This document shows positions 32,995-45,747 of a DNA stretch of 64,000 nt, piece after piece. The notes below the pieces were generated by a model, which saw only the letters and a list, made by a program, of their open reading frames with translations, was not told where the DNA came from and did not search any database. Numbering within the stretch: the stretch's first letter is position 1; each line of letters begins with the position of its first letter. The position numbers and the translations under genes were made by a program. Origin of the DNA: Podaxis mareebaensis (lineage: Eukaryota; Basidiomycota; Agaricomycetes; Agaricales; Agaricaceae); contig JAEUWP010000593.1 of the NCBI GenBank assembly GCA_018524725.1, positions 146,236 to 210,235 of the forward strand, in the 5' to 3' direction.

Positions 32995-35254
32995 ATGATC
33001 TCTCAACTACCTTATCCTCCTTACGATCCTACTGATAAAAAGGGGTTTGTGGGACTTCTTGAGAGACGAACGTAGCTGACACGAGTGAACCTGCAGATTT
33101 TCGTGCGTATATCCTGTCCGGGTAGAGACCTGTGTTGAACGTAGCTTCTCAGTTACGAGACTGTTTTGAAAAGGTGGCCGACGATTATCACCAGCGTAAT
33201 CGATGAATTGCACCAGCAGTGCCACGACCTCTCGATCGAGCTTCAAAAAGGTGCTGATCCCCAGGGTGTCCTCGAAGCCAAGATTAAGGAGGCGTTGGCC
33301 ATCGTGAACAAGATTAGCAAACTCAAGTATGAGATGGCCCGTGATAAACCTCTCAAGTCGGTAGCGCACCCTCATATAGACTGACAGTCGGCGCGAGAAC
33401 TGATTCAACAAAAGTCCCATACTGAAAGATGGTGAACTCTATTCCGACCTTTATAACAAGGAATTGGAAGCTCTGGCCAGGGAGGGAAAGAACACGTGGT
33501 TCACTGCCCCGTGGCTTTATGCCGAGTTTGTCCTGTTGTTACTCTTCCAGCCGCGATTTTTGTTGAATTCACCCCTTCAGATGTTATCTGTACGTGCCTG
33601 GGTGCCGCACGTTGGCTCGGCGATGGCTGACTCTCCGTGCAAAGATACCGGCTCTTACGCTCTTATCTCATCCAAACTCAGCACTGGAAAGATTTTGATC
33701 CTTTCCTCTCCCAGAAGAATAGAACCTTCAAACACTCATACAATTCGATCCTTCGTGAGTATTCGGTCGAGGTCTTCCGTGGTGAGTGTTCTAACATGCC
33801 CAAGAGCTCGCAACCATCATGCACGATTTAGAAGCCGAGAAAGGAGTTCTCATGTCAGATGACGACAAACTGGAAGTCTTCTTCAAACAGGTGATTCAAA
33901 TGAGTCTCTGGTTAGTTCATTCCATCATTTACACGGATCGAAGCTGATGCAACGTTAAGGGGAAATGCCACTGTACAAACTCCTTCCACTCTTGGGCTAA
34001 TATTGAGATAGCTTACAAGCAACCGTATTTCAGGACCTTTCTCTCCTCACTCATATGTCAGTATCCGACATCGAGCGACTCCAGGCTGTCGGAAAGGAAT
34101 CTCAGGCAGCGAGGCGCGAGTTCATCCTCAGGGATGATCAGGATGCAGTTTGGAATCATTTCAAATCCCTGAAAGATGCCCGAATCGATATTGTTCTCGA
34201 TAATTGTAAGTCATGACGTCTAAAGTAAGATATTAGCCGCAGACTAATGTGTGGTCGCCTGTACAGCTGGGTTTGAGGTGAGATAAAGCCTTTCGGCGGC
34301 CAAATTTCCATTTAGCATTCCTCCCTAGTTAGTCACCGATTTGGTGTTTGCGGATTTCCTGGTCACTTATACCCCGCACGTCAACAAGGTCATCTTCCAG
34401 TAGGTCTCGCCGTTCTTATGGTTTTCGTTGGTAATGTCGGGACCTCGCCAGCCCGAAAATGATTCCCTGGTTCGTATCAGATGTCACGCCTCCTGACTTC
34501 AAGCAGGTTTTCGTGTCGCTCCCTGATCCAACATTCTTCGATTCCGCCTCCGAAGGCGAGTCTGAGAGCCGTCAGCACCTGATCACTATGACCAACCGAT
34601 GGAAAGAATATATTGACCAAGGTGTTTTTGTGCTTTCTGTTTCGCCTGAATCGCGCCTTGGCGAGGATACGCATGGTGCAGCTGACTTTTGGACATCACC
34701 GTATCCCTATTGGAATATGGAGTCTCTTGCTCCGGAACTGTTTAAGAATCTGAGGACCAGTGGCCTTGTAATCTTCAAGGTATGTTGCTTGTTTTTGATT
34801 ATGGTGCTGGGTTCAGCCTACATCGTCTATGTAGGGTGACTTGAAGTGAGTGGATCTATTAGGTGGTTGACTCTGTTCTGATGCTGGGCCTTATTAATAG
34901 CTATCGGAAGTGGGTCTCCCTCCGTACGCATATGTATGATCAGAAGCGCAGACATGTACTTCCTATAGGCTCACTGGGGATGTCAAATGGCCTGCATGGA
35001 CGCCATTCTCAGAAGCGCTCAGAGATCTCGCAGGATCCTTCCCAATCTTGAGTCTACGCACAAACAAGGCTGATGCGGTGGTTGGGATTGATCGGGTAGT
35101 CGCAGAAGAGTTGGATGCCAAGAGTGGGAATCGGTGGAGAGTGGACGGAAGGTGAGTAGTGTTACTGCGAGTTGCTGCTTAGGCTCAACATCGCAAATCT
35201 TCCAGTTACGCGTTGATATCATTCTTGGGTCGTACAAATGGTTCTTTATTGTGA
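32995..35254 (+). CDS. Damage-control phosphatase ARMT1-like (DUF89)
   Basis: A gene of about ten exons and roughly 460 residues. It starts MISQLPYPPYDPTDKKG, with a GTTTGT donor inside the Gly codon, and resumes YETVLKRWPTIITSVIDELH. Then come ELEALAREGKNTWFTAPWLY, AECYLYRLLRSYLIQTQ-like sequence, VLDNSGFELVTDLVFADFLV (metal and phosphate site), PKMIPWFVSDVTPPDF, ADFWTSPYPYWNM, and KGDLNYRKLTGDVKWPAWTP near the C-terminus, ending FLGRTNGSLL. The DN..GFEL..D and KGDLNYRKL motifs define subfamily III DUF89 phosphatases, which hydrolyse sugar phosphates such as fructose 1-phosphate and other damaged phosphometabolites. The KGDLNYRKL motif is split over three exons, the middle one only 9 nt (34901-34909). 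Confidence 0.9.
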
Positions 35255-35925
35255 GAGTTAGCGTACCACAGACTCACAGTCCATATCAATGAAAGTCATT
35301 ACGTTGGTCGGGTCTGCGGATAACGTATCCTCTCTCTCGGAGTCGTAATTGCGTACGAGAACAGTACGAGAACACGCTAGTGTTGATCGATTCTATTGTT
35401 TATTAAGCGCTTTAGCTAAAAAAGAGCTTACCCAGAATGGAATATGTATATTGCTTAGCTTATGTTGGGGTCGAAGCTCATCTCACGATCCGCGTCATTG
35501 CTTCCAGTTGCTTCAGCATCCGAATCCATTAGATTCTAACTCGTATCCAAACGACAATCACCAGTCCTGCAACTGAAGTCTCCCAGCAGTGAGAATCACC
35601 TGTGTGTGGAGATACGTTGCCTCACAATGGGAGTTATGCCATGGAAACAGGGCAGAGCACACGCATTTACGCCGTGGCTGAGGGTCCGGCAGTTTCACTC
35701 AGGCTCGGCCTATTCTACGTCAACTGTACGCGACGACGTTTGTAATCGGCGGAAAACAAACGACAACATTCCGATGGAAATCGTCGCTTCTTGCTCCACG
35801 CCTCATCTGTGCTGCCCACAGGGACCCCTGGGCTCTTTCCACTCTTGTTGTTTCTTTTCTTTTCTTTCTCTCTGATCATTGTTCAGCGTTCTGGTAATGC
35901 ATTGACTGCGCTGTAGCTGTACATC
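35255..35925. other. Intergenic region
   Basis: 671 bp between two plus-strand genes. Small open frames at 35349-35875 have no recognisable motif. It includes a CT-rich leader just before 35,900. No gene supported. Confidence 0.4.
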
Positions 35926-38373
35926 ATGAAGCTGCTGAAACTTTCTTTTTGGTCTGCCCAGAGCAAGTCTTTTGTGAGTCGCCTTGTCGCAATGACTTGT
36001 GCATCATGCTGAAGTCCTTCTGATTTGGCAGTATACTAGACTCACATTCACTCGCTTCACGGTCCTTTACTTTTCCTTTGCTCTGGTCTCATGTATCATT
36101 CTCGCCCTTCTCCAGGCCGTCACTTTGGCGGACAACACCGCAGGTGTCAATGCCTTGTCGAACACTTTGTCACAAACTGGTTCAGTGAAAGCCAAATACG
36201 GGTTGCCGGTAGTACTGGGTGAAAAATTGGTTTTGTGCGATGGCATTCCTAATCGATCAAACGTTACTTGCCGTATCTTGTGGGCGTGGAACATGAACGG
36301 TTCATCTTCGGTACGCCATAGTGTTGATTTTTGGTCTGCGGACTTTACTTAATGTGGTGAATGATCTTTCGACACCTTAGGCTAATGGGACCATCTCGCT
36401 GAACCCACGCACAGTCAGCGATACAAAACATACCTTGGTACCTGCGCCCGCTGCGCGTGAGAAAACTCTTGATCTACCTGACAACTGTATCTATTCCTTG
36501 CGATGGCTACTCGACACGTGAGCTTTTCTCTCGCGTTCAGAACTTCTTTCTGAATCAGCTATTAGGTTGCAAGATAATAAACGTGAGGATGTCGTCACGT
36601 TATGCTTTCAGATCTGGCTGTTTTCCTTGGCCTTCATTACCGTATGTTTCAAGCTCTTCGCCCTCTTCTACCGGAATTGCTGATTGTAGTACTTAGCTAC
36701 TCAACGAGAGTATACCACACCTAGCGGCAGGTCTCTTTGGCCACGTACTGGGAACCGGTTGGGCAGGATATAGAGTCCGGTCCACTGTCCGTTTGACGTA
36801 TATCTATCGGGAAGCCATTGTTCCCCAGTTGTGTTTAGGTAGGGATACCCTCGGAGATTGGTGGGATCAGAGGCGGGCGCATGCAGTATGTATCCTTTAT
36901 AACTACGAGTACTTTTGATTTCATCCTTTCAGATTGGAATTATCGTTGTAAATGCTTGTGCGCTTACGGGATTGATATATCTTTCGTCTAAGTTGTTCAA
37001 GGTCAGTCATGCCTTGTATCCTGACAGAATATGATGCTTATTCTTATGGATAGGTATATGCTAGCCAGTCCTTCGCTCGCGTTGGAGCTTCCGAGAAAAT
37101 CCGGCGCATCTACAAGGTATGGATGGCTCAATGCTACAACAACTATCCTGACCATTGCACAGATCGTCTTATTGTTCTCTGCCAGCCTGCAACTTACGGG
37201 GTTCTTCTCGCTTGCGTCCATTGGTATTTGGTTGAATAAAATCAACCAGGGCATCGTTAGGACGTTCGCCTCTCATGGAAGGTTATATCTTGCGGCTTTC
37301 ATCGTAACACTGGTGGTGAGTTTCTGTACCTAAGGTAGTCGCCAGTGGCTTATATGTTTGGTTCAGTTAGTGTTCCCTTGGCTTATCTTGGTAAGTCACA
37401 AACATTCCATCTCAATACATCAATTTAATGTCCTCCCAGGGATGGGTTTGTGTCCGGCGTGAATGCCTACGCCGTTATGGTGTATTCTGTGTCATCTCCT
37501 TGTTCCTTATCACCCTCTTCACTGTTCTTTTTTTCAGTCCAGGTATACCTCATCTCCTATCATTTCTACAAGGCCGTACTGATCACGTTTCGCGCAGTCT
37601 ATCGTTTTATCTTCTTGTCCTGGTCCTTCTTTGCCACTATAACTGTGACGAGCTACGCCTGTGTTGTCGTAGCCTCCATCCTGGGTATCATATGTCGCCT
37701 CAACTTTGGCAATGGTTTAGCCCACTATCGTACGTTCTCCCTTATTCCTATTCCTATAGTCAATTAACGGAAAACTCTTATAGTCCAAGTCCACACAGCG
37801 CTCGCTGGTGTCAACTTCACAGCAGGCACTTTCTATGACCATAAGACCGACCCCGAAAAAGCCTTCCCATTTCAGGCCAAACCATCTAAAGTGACAGCTT
37901 CGGAAGGGGTGCAGCTTCACTTAGTTCTCACCGCAACCCGTGGTTCTTCGGTTTATTCGCGCTCCGAGAGCGATCCGATCATACTCTCCTCAACCCCCCC
38001 GGACGTCAAAAGTCTTATCTCAGTCTCTCATGACCCTTCTCATGTTCAGTCTAGGCCAAGGACTATGATCAGTCAGGATATCGGTATGAAGGAGGATCCA
38101 CTACTGCCTGTCCCAGCCCGGAGGAAACCCACAGTGTCCATGGCAAATCGCATTAGTTCCCCACTCCGGGTCTCAGAGCTTCCTGAGCGATTGTCATCAT
38201 TAACAGGCTTGCATAAAGCTCTCAACGAGTTCCCTCTGCCACCCATGGCGGCACCATTATCCGCGGTTAGCCGGTACACGATCTCCAATGTGTCCCAGAC
38301 GGGTTTGTCACGAGACGGCGGGGATGGCAAGAATGGGAAAGATAGAGGGAATGGAAAGAGCGGATGGTTTTAA
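35926..38373 (+). CDS. Uncharacterised multi-pass membrane protein (paralogue 2)
   Basis: A multi-exon gene starting MKLLKLSFWSAQSKSF, then YTRLTFTRFTVLYFSFALVS (helix 1) and a loop with potential N-glycosylation sites (NVT, NGSS). Helices include CFQIWLFSLAFITLL, IGIIVVNACALTGLIYL, IVLLFSASLQLTGFFSLASI, LAAFIVTLVLVFPWLIL, GVFCVISLFLITLFTVLFF and FFATITVTSYACVVVASIL, followed by GIICRLNFGNGLAHY. A 190-residue polar, Ser/Pro-rich cytosolic tail ends NGKSGWF. The order of elements, NESIPHL (NDSVPHL in the other copy), GASEKIRRIYK and ICRLNF are shared with the gene at 25297, so the two are diverged paralogues. No named family was recognised. Confidence 0.75.
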
Positions 38374-38967
38374 CATCGTGTACGTTGATAAGTAGGGGCA
38401 GGTTCTCTATACCCGTGTAAATATACGTTGTGAAAATATCGTGTATCTTCAAGGTTCATAACAAGTAGAATGCTTGTTGTCATTGTTTAGGATAATGGGA
38501 ATCAAAGCCTTGGGCTCGTAAAATTATAAACTCATCGTGGGCATAGGTTTGTCAATGTGCGGGCGCTCAAGAATCCCAGTTGGGGACCTTCGTATGTATG
38601 ATGTCACCTTAAGCCGGTTATCAAAGGGCCAGTCTTCGGGTTGAGTTGCGGGCAGAACTATCGACCCCATCTGCAGCGTTTGCTTCTCGATGTCGGATGT
38701 CAAGTCAAGCTGAAATCATACAAGGAATAACCCCCTAGACTGTAGAATTGGGTTATGAGTTACAGGCAGCACTTCCCGTTATGGCAGCCAGTGAAATGAT
38801 TCAATTGCACGGTCGCAGTCCGTGACCTCCAACGACCATCATCTCATAACCTCACTTTACCGCAAAAATTCTCTGTGCCGCAGCTAGGTTGGGTCTCAAT
38901 TGACTCTTATATGTACATGGATATACTGACCTTTTGTCCCGTTCACACCAGCGACGCTTATCTGTGA
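38374..38967. other. Intergenic region upstream of TSC2
   Basis: 594 bp between two plus-strand genes. No coding signal. It must contain the TSC2 promoter. Confidence 0.4.
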
Positions 38968-41900
38968 ATGTCCCGGCAGCAGCAGGATGCGAGCGCAATC
39001 GGAAAACCTCGTCAGCGCGCGAATACGACCTCGTTCGCGTCGTTCGGGTGGCGCAGACCCAAGTCGGATCACCCTACCCCTTCTCCCATAAACGTGCCAC
39101 CAGCGGCCCCGCAGCCACTTTCCCTTGACGAATTGATCGAAGTTCTTAAGCCCCCAGCTGTCCCGAGTCTCGCACACGCACGCGCACTTGCAGGAATCTT
39201 AACTACGGCCTCACCACTACCCCGATGTGCTACCATCAATGAAATCCTTTCGTCACTGTGCGATGTCAATGGACCATTGTCGTTTCAGGCGGCTGGTTTT
39301 GACATCCTCTCTTCCTATTGGGAGAACCCAGAAGCAGTCGTGGTTGAGACGGCTGATCGTCTATCTTTCTTTTCCCTATTTCTGGGGTCTGATGTTCCAT
39401 GGGCCATAGATCTTTGGGAGCCAAGGTTCAAGGCGCTCAGGGCTCTCACCAAGTACGGCGCTGACATCGTCGGAATCGAGACTGCCCTGATAGATGTCAT
39501 CAAGCGGTGGATAGAAGGTGCATTTGATGGCCTATTGAGGCGCGGTGCGGACTTGGATCGAATGGAAAGAACGGAAAGGGAGAGGAGCGTAGATGTTTTG
39601 GTCAAATTCCTGTTTGACATTCTTAACAAACCTGAAAACATTGCTCGACTTCCTGAGGACACGATCCTCGTCATGATTCGCTTTTATGCGGCTCTTGTGG
39701 AACGTTCGATCGTCGACCTCGAAGATCCGCGCACTCAAGATAAATTCTCTGCCTCGTCTGACTCGTTGGCATCCATTTCACAGTCAAAACCAGGACTTCA
39801 TCGGCGTAACCCATCTTCTCTTTCAGCGACATCCCTGACATCACCAACCACACCAACTCCTCCCGCCATATCCCAGAACCCATATAAACACCCAGCAGAA
39901 ATCGCTATCACCATATACCTTGATTACCTTCAGTCACAAACCAAAGCGCTGTCTCCACCATCCCTTGAAGATATCCTAGTTTTGCTATTTCGCAGTCTTG
40001 CCTTCTGTGCTTCCCCACTCCCACGTCTCACCGTTCTTCCTCATCCGCGCAAGAAACCCTCGCTGGAAGATAAGGTCCTGGAAGCTCTGGCCTCAATCTA
40101 TGCGGGCCCCTACTCAACAACATGCATGGGGATCCTCAAACGTTGTTTACATCCAAGATTCCTTGGAGATGATGACAGCGAAGCAGAAAACACCGATACG
40201 CCTCAGCGTGGGGGCGACATTGAGACTTCGGGACCCCTCCCGCATGAAATTCCCTGGGAACTTTTACAGCTTGGTATCTTCACCTCTCTCGGGGCGTACC
40301 GAATGCTGCGCTGTCAAGTACGCCGCACTCTCATCTCGAGACTCGCACGTGCTTACATCTCACGCGAGACTTCCATTGGCTACTCATATTCTGGTGCCCC
40401 ATCGCATATTGATGTAGAGCAAGATCTCATGGAGAAGGCGTGGCCTCGCGACGACTACGTCGCAAATGCCGGTATCGGCCTTAGCAGTGCTGCCAATGGG
40501 TGGGATGCTCGGCGCATTGGTCCGGCTCTTGCAGAGAGCGTGGCAGATTGGGTAGCCTGGATCGGGGAGGGACCACATGCACCTAGTGTTGCTCAACTAG
40601 ACAGAGAGACCTTCAAAGAGAGTTGGGATCGCGAGCGTCAACGCGCTGACAAGATATTGGAAGAGGCCGCTGGATTACTCAAAGACATCCTTCAGGAAGC
40701 AGATTCCCGAGACGAGGATAGTCCGGGTTTGGATGACGAAGAGGCGGCTGTTGTAGGAGGGACTTTGTACAGTCTCTGCAAATACATCCCTCCTTTGAGG
40801 CGAGTTAGGGACTTTATGTCTTGGATTACAACTCATGCGCTTACTCCAGGAACCCGGATGGCTCTCCTTTTATCGTTCCGCTGGATAATCCTGCCAATGC
40901 GCCCACTCCACTCCTGAAATCTATTACATCTTTACTTGCGAGGGATCATACAAGCAACCTCAGTCCGCTTTTATCGACCACGCTCATCTCGATCCCCGAT
41001 AACCTGACCGACAACGACACCGCACGACTTCCGGGACTCATGCTAGAACAGCACGATCTCTCTCCTACTTCTCCCGATTGGTTAACAAACTGGGAAAATC
41101 TGTTTGGAAACCCAACCATCATCAGTTCTCAACGTCCTTTAACGAAATGTGCCGTTATGGAGACCCTCGCTATTGTTTACGATAATGTGAAGGATATGCA
41201 ATCATATCGTTGCCCACTGGCTGATCTGGTGTTAGGGTTCTGTCAGAAGTGGGTCGGGGCTCCAGAGGTCGAAAGTGAGGATGGTGATTCGCTGTGGAGA
41301 GTTCTTGGAGATGAGATTGTGCTTCGCGCCATTGAGACGACGCCAAGGAGAGAGCAGGAGGCGACAGACATCGACGAGATCATTGATCTACTCAAAACTG
41401 TGGCTTCCGAGCCATCCGTCGAGGAGGCAGAGGATATGGTAGATGTTCAGTCTGCTGTTTCTGGTGAAGCACCTTCCCCGTCTGTCGGCATAAGCGCTGC
41501 TCCTTCTAGTATGGTCTCTCCTGTCCTCTCTCGAGTACAATCCGAGTTTCATAGCAGTGGAAAGGAGAAAGAAAAAGAGTCGGGCATTCCGTCTGTTATG
41601 TCCTTGCTTTCGTCTATTGCTTCAGGAGGCGTTTCTCGATCCCAGTCAAGCCAGCCCCCTATTACCGAAGACAACCCCGAGCTGCCGCCAGAGCCAACTT
41701 CCGAGAAGCCCAAATCTATTCCTCGTGTAGTCTCCGCAGTCTCTGCAATTGTGAACGCTTTCTCTCAACTTGCATTCACCCCTCATGTTCTCGAGAATCA
41801 TCTTCACCGACTCGCCATTCGACTCTATGGAATCCTTCTTGATGTCCTGGAACAAGGGCAATCTACGAGAGCTCGGGTGACCGTGCTCCAGTTCTTGATG

Positions 41901-44558
41901 CGGTTACGTGCCGACCGTGACCACAACATTTACTTCATAACCAAAACCTATGATAAGGATGGTCAGATCGCTATGTTATCGGGTCTAGTCAACCGCTCGT
42001 CGCTCCCCTCAACCGAACGAAACATCGAGGACCCTGATGATGATTACACTGAGGGCAGGAGACCACGACCGAAGCCCGTCCAGGAGCGCGAGGAGAGGCA
42101 GGCGTTGAGAGGACGAGGGGCAGGCGGGCTGCCCCGATCGGCAGGTAGTCGAAGTCGTTCGCGGGCCCCCGTGCGAGCTTCGCCAGCTGAAGTAACCAGA
42201 AAACCTCGCCAGCCTCTTTGGCACTACCCAGAAGTGTTGCCTTTCGTGATTGCTGAGCCAGACTCCCCAAGCGAGGCACTTATCTCGTACCATCCCGATG
42301 GCTCGGACAGCCAGATTGTGCTGGGAATCTCTCAATACCTGGAGGCCGTCATTAGCATACTGGAAAGGGAAACAAGCTGGGATGTACTGTCCTATGTCCT
42401 TTGCCACCTACCGACACAACTTTCCAACAAGCACTTGTTTTGCGGACCGCTTTGCCGTCAGCTCCTCTCACGGCTGCTCAACGTATTATGCACAGGAATC
42501 TTGAATGGAGAACTAGGATTTCACGTTGAGGCGTGGCCCCCCGGACTGAAGCCAAGGGATGCTCAAGGATTGGCGCACCATTCCTTATCAGTGCTAGTCA
42601 GCTACAAGAGGTGTTTCGAGCTCCATCAGCGCCACATCCTTGTTGAAGTCTTCCAACATGGTCTTGATGGTCAACTATCGACAATCAAATGCTGCCTGCA
42701 CGCTCTCACTCTTTCTGCGTTCGAACTCCAATCATCTGTTACCAAATGCATGCCGAGGATCCTCGAGAAGCTTTCACAGATTATGTCCAATCCTAACATG
42801 TCCGTCCACATTCTGGGCTTCCTTTCCATCGTCGGAAGCCTTCCTGCCCTTTATGCCAATTTCACAGAGGCAGATTACAAGATGGTTTTTGGTGTGGCTT
42901 TGCAGTATTTGCAACACTATAACCGTCAGAATGCTTCTCCTACGATCTCTTGGGCCCTATCACAGTATGTCCGGATCATGTCGTATTCGGCTGTATACAT
43001 TTGGTTTCTCGCTCTCAAGTTACCTGATCGTCCGAAACACATTCCCTATATAACTCGCCAATTAATGCTCGCGAATGAAGGCAATCAGGAACTGGATATC
43101 CCCACAGAGGTCTGTTTCGATTGGCTCGCACGCTATACGTACGCATCTGCGGACCCACGTCCCGCAACCTCTGCTTTCAGTCATGTTGTTATGAATCCCG
43201 AGAGCCACCCGCCCGAATCTAGTCCTTCTGGCGTTCTTCAGCCTGTGAAAACTTGGTTGGCTGGCAACGCAGTCGTTACTGTCCACACGTTGCCACGCGC
43301 GGGTTGGGTCGAAATTCTTTCCAGACGACCATCCGGCTTCTCCAAGTTCATCTGCCACGTAGAAAATGTACCGATGGTAGGACCGGGCGATGTATCCCCA
43401 GACATCGCCTCAGTACCCGCGGGTCTTATGTTGGAACGGAACCCTACGAGGGTTATTTCAGCCACGGGGTCGCTTCCCCAAGTAGCGAGGATAACTCCAG
43501 AAGAGGTGCGTCCATTTATTCTCGACCCCATTCCACGCTAAAGAATGCAATAGGAAGAGCTGCAAGAAGCTCTAATGGCGCAAAGAGATGACGCTTGGCC
43601 TGAACCGCCTCGACCAGATCCCGTCACAGGGTATGTCTGGAGCAAGACAGCGCCATCGCAGCGACGAAAGGATGTGGTTCTTGATCCATCTTACATCGTC
43701 CTCCAACTCTCTTCTTATCCATTTGGAAATGCAAACATACGGAGAGTAGAGGATCCTCCGGATTTATCGCGCTTCCTCTCCACGCTCGATCGCATACCCG
43801 TGATTGACACACACAAAGTCGGGATTATGTATGTTGCTCCAGGACAGACCGACGAACGCGACATTCTTGGAAATACGCATGGGTCTCCTGCATATACACG
43901 GTTCCTTGAGGGTCTTGGTCGTTTAATCAATTTACGGGGACAGGTGGATGTATACGCCGGTGGCCTTGAACCAGATGAAGACGGTGAATATGCCTATGCA
44001 TGGTGGGATGATATAGGACAGATCCTCTATCACACTGCAACGATGATGCCTTCTCATCCTCACGATCCACATTTCAATTTCAAAAAGCGTCATATTGGTA
44101 ACGACTACGTCAGGATCGTCTGGAATGACTCCGGCCGGCCTTATCGCTTCGACACTTTGACCACCCAGTTCCAATTCGTTAACATTGTCATCGAACCCCA
44201 CTCACTTGGCGCCATTTCTGCGTTCTCCAATAACTTCCATGAAAATGAATACTTTAAAGTCACTGTGCAGCGTGCCCCTGGAATGACAGAATTCGCTCCT
44301 GTTGGCAACTTTAAACTCATATCCGCCGAAAACCTCCCATTCCTTGTGCGTCAGCTCAGCCTGTTAGCGGATTGGTTTGCTGCGGTCTTTGCACAAACTC
44401 AAAAGGACACAGTTCGTGTCGAGGTGAAAACAAATTGGTCTGCACGTTTGGAGGCTATACGACGTTTCAAGAGCCAGCTCCCCAAGCTAGAGGAGGTGGA
44501 AGCACCCCAAGGTGTCTTTAGCCAAGAGGTTTCTAGAGATTTTACAAATAGTTTCTAG
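38968..44558 (+). CDS. TSC2: Tuberin/TSC2 orthologue, Rheb GTPase-activating protein
   Basis: Three long exons (38968-40799, 40850-43506, 43555-44558) sum to 1,830 residues, the size of tuberin. The N-terminal and middle parts are helical-repeat sequence (SLDELIEVLKPPAVPSLAHA; DGSPFIVPLDNPANAPTPLL; ALTLSAFELQSSVTKCMPRI). A low-complexity charged stretch with RGRGAGGLPRSAGSRSRSR lies at about 42,040-42,200. The C-terminal Rap/Ran-GAP domain reads THKVGIMYVAPGQTDERDIL, GNTHGSPAYTRFLEGLG, then FNFKKRHIGNDYVRIVWNDS and FQFVNIVIEPHSLGAISAFS. The Asn of HIGND is at the position of the catalytic asparagine thumb of Rap/Rheb GAPs. With TSC1 it restrains TORC1 by inactivating Rheb at lysosome/vacuole membranes. 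The first intron seems to begin with GC (see findings). The gene marks the edge of the gene-rich part. Confidence 0.93.
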
Positions 44559-45747
44559 TTTCCAGATGTACTTTGGCCATGATGGATGTTGTATGAGTCA
44601 TATATAAATAACTGTAAGGATAATGTACAGTATACAACCACTTTTTTATTAGGTTACTTCCTAATGGCTCTATGCTCCATAGGGACTAGAATGCTTCATA
44701 ATATCCCTCCATCTAAGGAAACAGAAAAATGCAGGGAAAATCTGATGGTGCTGGTATCCAGACCAATTGCTTACATTAGAGCCTGTTCAGTGATGAGTTG
44801 ATGTGCCCAAATCCAATCATAAACCTGAATGTGATGTGACTGACAGGAATTCCCACCCCTTTCAAAATGAAATTTCGCAACATTACGAGCCAGCTTACAT
44901 ACCAAAATCCAAATGTAAACCCAGATGTGATGTGACTGATAGGAATTCCCACCCCTCCCAAAATGAAATTTCACAATATTTCTCATTGCACCTATCTACC
45001 ACAGCCATCACAGAGAAAATGATTTTCATCATAAGTGGGAATGTTCATGTCCTTCATTCCCTCTGACCCCTCTCAGATCTCCACACAACACAGCATACCT
45101 TAGCTTGGGGTTACAGCTCTTCTCTGTTCCATCAGAAATCCCATGGCTGTCAGACTTCAGCATATAGGCATGTCAACTCATTGCTGAACAGACTCTTAGG
45201 AATTGGAAAATTGCAAGTCCTTCTTTCCCTCATACTACCACCATCATTTTTTCTTTGGGATGGTTGTATTAGTATCTCTAGTAGTATGATCATGTCTCAA
45301 AACACCTCTACTTCATCTCACCCTCACCCTCCATTGCCTGAGAGGGCCTTTATCTCCACAGGCCAATCCTCCTGGCACTGTTACATGTTGTGTCACTTTC
45401 AAGGGCCTAATTTCTGGGACAATCACCATGCAACCTAGTCTTCACTCTCTCAGATACACTGGCAGTGTTGATTCAACCAAATCTAAGAGATCTTTCATTA
45501 GCAGGGTCAAGTCCATTGTCCTCCCCTCCAAGGTGCCTTCACTCTCCATAAGAGTAAGAGGTAAAAAGTCAGGGAGTATGAATCCTCTCATTATACTAAA
45601 GCACTGAGGTAATCATAGTCTTGACACTCACCTCTTCACTGTCCCCCTTTTTTTTTATTTCAACTTATTATATAGTGTTCAAACACAGTCCATGGTATGC
45701 TACAGCTATATAACATACAATAGCATAAAAGTTCAGAGATGAGAGAT
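44559..45747. other. Repeat-rich transition zone
   Basis: From here base composition shifts: CpG becomes rare and TG/CA-rich sequence dominates. No gene is supported; open frames at 44586-44801 and 45181-45438 lack motifs. It contains a tandem duplication (44803-44990). The sequence directly left of the LTR end at 45748 gives no obvious target duplication, since the other end of that element is lost. Confidence 0.45.
44803..44990. repeat. Tandem duplication, two copies of an about 96-bp unit
   Basis: Two adjacent copies share GTGATGTGACTGA, AGGAATTCCCACCCCT and CAAAATGAAATTTC at equal spacing, with scattered substitutions. On the minus strand both copies are open and repeat the residues KFHF-RGGNS-QSHH. 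It is likely a fragment of a repetitive element. Confidence 0.6.

Noticed and set aside
40821..43541. Separate genes for the two halves of TSC2
   Set aside because: A 50-nt and a 48-nt intron join all three frames with correct phase into a single tuberin-length protein.
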